This document shows, piece after piece, positions 5,743 to 5,937 of a stretch of DNA of 5,937 bases. The stretch lies in the NCBI GenBank assembly GCA_031295725.1, contig JAUMNV010000151.1:1-5937 (forward strand). Reading direction: 5' to 3'. The notes under the pieces were generated by a model. That model did not search any database. It was given only the letters and a program-made list of their open reading frames with translations, and had not been told where the DNA came from. The position numbers and the translations under genes are program-made. How positions within the stretch are numbered: position 1 is the stretch's first letter; each line of letters starts with the position of its first letter. Source of the DNA: Collinsella sp. Its GTDB lineage: Bacteria > Actinomycetota > Coriobacteriia > Coriobacteriales > Coriobacteriaceae.

Positions 5743-5774
5743 AAAAAGGCTCCCAGCCAAGATGACTGGGAGCC
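5742..5774 (-). terminator. Intrinsic terminator of gdhA
   Basis: A perfect 9-bp stem, GGCTCCCAG (5766-5774 on the minus strand) with CTGGGAGCC (5748-5756), closes on a 9-nt loop. It is followed on the minus strand by six T residues (5742-5747). It starts about 28 nt after the gdhA stop codon. This is a textbook rho-independent terminator isolating gdhA from the molybdenum hydroxylase operon, which must therefore have its own promoter between about 5741 and 5647. I could not identify convincing -35 and -10 hexamers there; TACACT, on the minus strand near 5672-5677, is the best weak -10 candidate. Confidence 0.92.
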
Positions 5775-5801
5775 TCATCACATGCTATGTCAAGCAAAGA
5801 T

Positions 5802-5937
5802 TTAGCAGACGCCCTGGGCGAGCATGGCGTCGGCGACCTTCAGGAAGCCGGCGATATTGGCGCCCATGACAAAGTTGCCCTCCTCGCCGTACTCCTTGGC
5901 GGTGTCGTCCACGTTGTGGAACATGCCGCGCATGAGC
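5802..5937 (-). CDS. gdhA: NADP-type glutamate dehydrogenase, C-terminal end (cut by window edge)
   Basis: The enzyme interconverts 2-oxoglutarate plus ammonia and glutamate in the cytosol; the hexameric bacterial type is generally NADPH-dependent and assimilatory. Only the last 44 codons are present, ending in TAA at 5802-5804. The peptide contains GNFVMGANIAGFLKVADAM followed by LAQGVC, which closely matches the strongly conserved C-terminus of hexameric GdhA (GANIAGF-KVADAM-AQG). The fragment is short, but the match is distinctive. The N-terminal part, with the substrate and dinucleotide-binding domains, lies beyond the right edge, so cofactor preference cannot be judged here. The gene runs into the strong terminator at 5742-5774. 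Confidence 0.93.
   Translation of the reverse strand, partial: LMRGMFHNVDDTAKEYGEEGNFVMGANIAGFLKVADAMLAQGVC

Noticed and set aside
5582..5797. Small minus-strand frame (71 codons) spanning the region upstream of the FAD subunit
   Set aside because: It runs through the gdhA terminator hairpin and overlaps the start of the FAD gene in another frame. It has no plausible conserved content.

Overview
The window looks like a chromosomal housekeeping segment of a GC-rich actinobacterium of the class Coriobacteriia, most likely Collinsella or a close relative. The basis is the strong G/C bias at third codon positions, the look of the ClpP, trigger factor and glutamate dehydrogenase sequences, and the compact gene order. 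The genus is inference from recognition, not a search result. Every gene I can support lies on the minus strand, so transcription runs from high to low coordinates.

Layout in transcription order. (1) 5937-5802: the last 44 codons of NADP-type glutamate dehydrogenase (gdhA), closed by a strong intrinsic terminator (5742-5774). A further inverted repeat follows at once (5708-5742). (2) 5646-1901: a two-gene operon for a molybdenum hydroxylase of the xanthine dehydrogenase family. It has a separate FAD subunit followed, with a 1-nt TAATG stop/start overlap, by a large subunit fusing two [2Fe-2S] domains to the molybdopterin domain. It ends at a strong terminator (1847-1871). This arrangement resembles the E. 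coli YgfM/XdhD pair, but here all eight iron-sulfur cysteines are present. (3) 1760-1677: tRNA-Leu(UAG) with encoded CCA, preceded by an extended -10 promoter and followed by a UUCG-type hairpin. (4) 1585-287: trigger factor (tig), probably starting at a TTG placed 6 nt after a perfect AGGAGG. (5) About 150 nt rich in inverted repeats. (6) 123-1: the N-terminus of ClpP, cut by the window edge.

The tig-clpP order is the classical protein-quality-control neighbourhood: trigger factor folds nascent chains and ClpP degrades misfolded proteins. The molybdenum hydroxylase pair appears to be a self-contained metabolic unit between housekeeping genes. It probably hydroxylates a purine or another N-heterocycle and passes electrons from Mo through two Fe-S clusters to FAD, but the substrate cannot be read from sequence. 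No cofactor-maturation, selenium or transport gene accompanies it here.

I see no CRISPR array, transposon, phage gene, riboswitch or undescribed system. The window is mostly ordinary. The points worth a second look are the repeat-rich tig-clpP intergenic region, the repeat next to the gdhA terminator, the substrate of the orphan Mo-hydroxylase, and several start-codon decisions.
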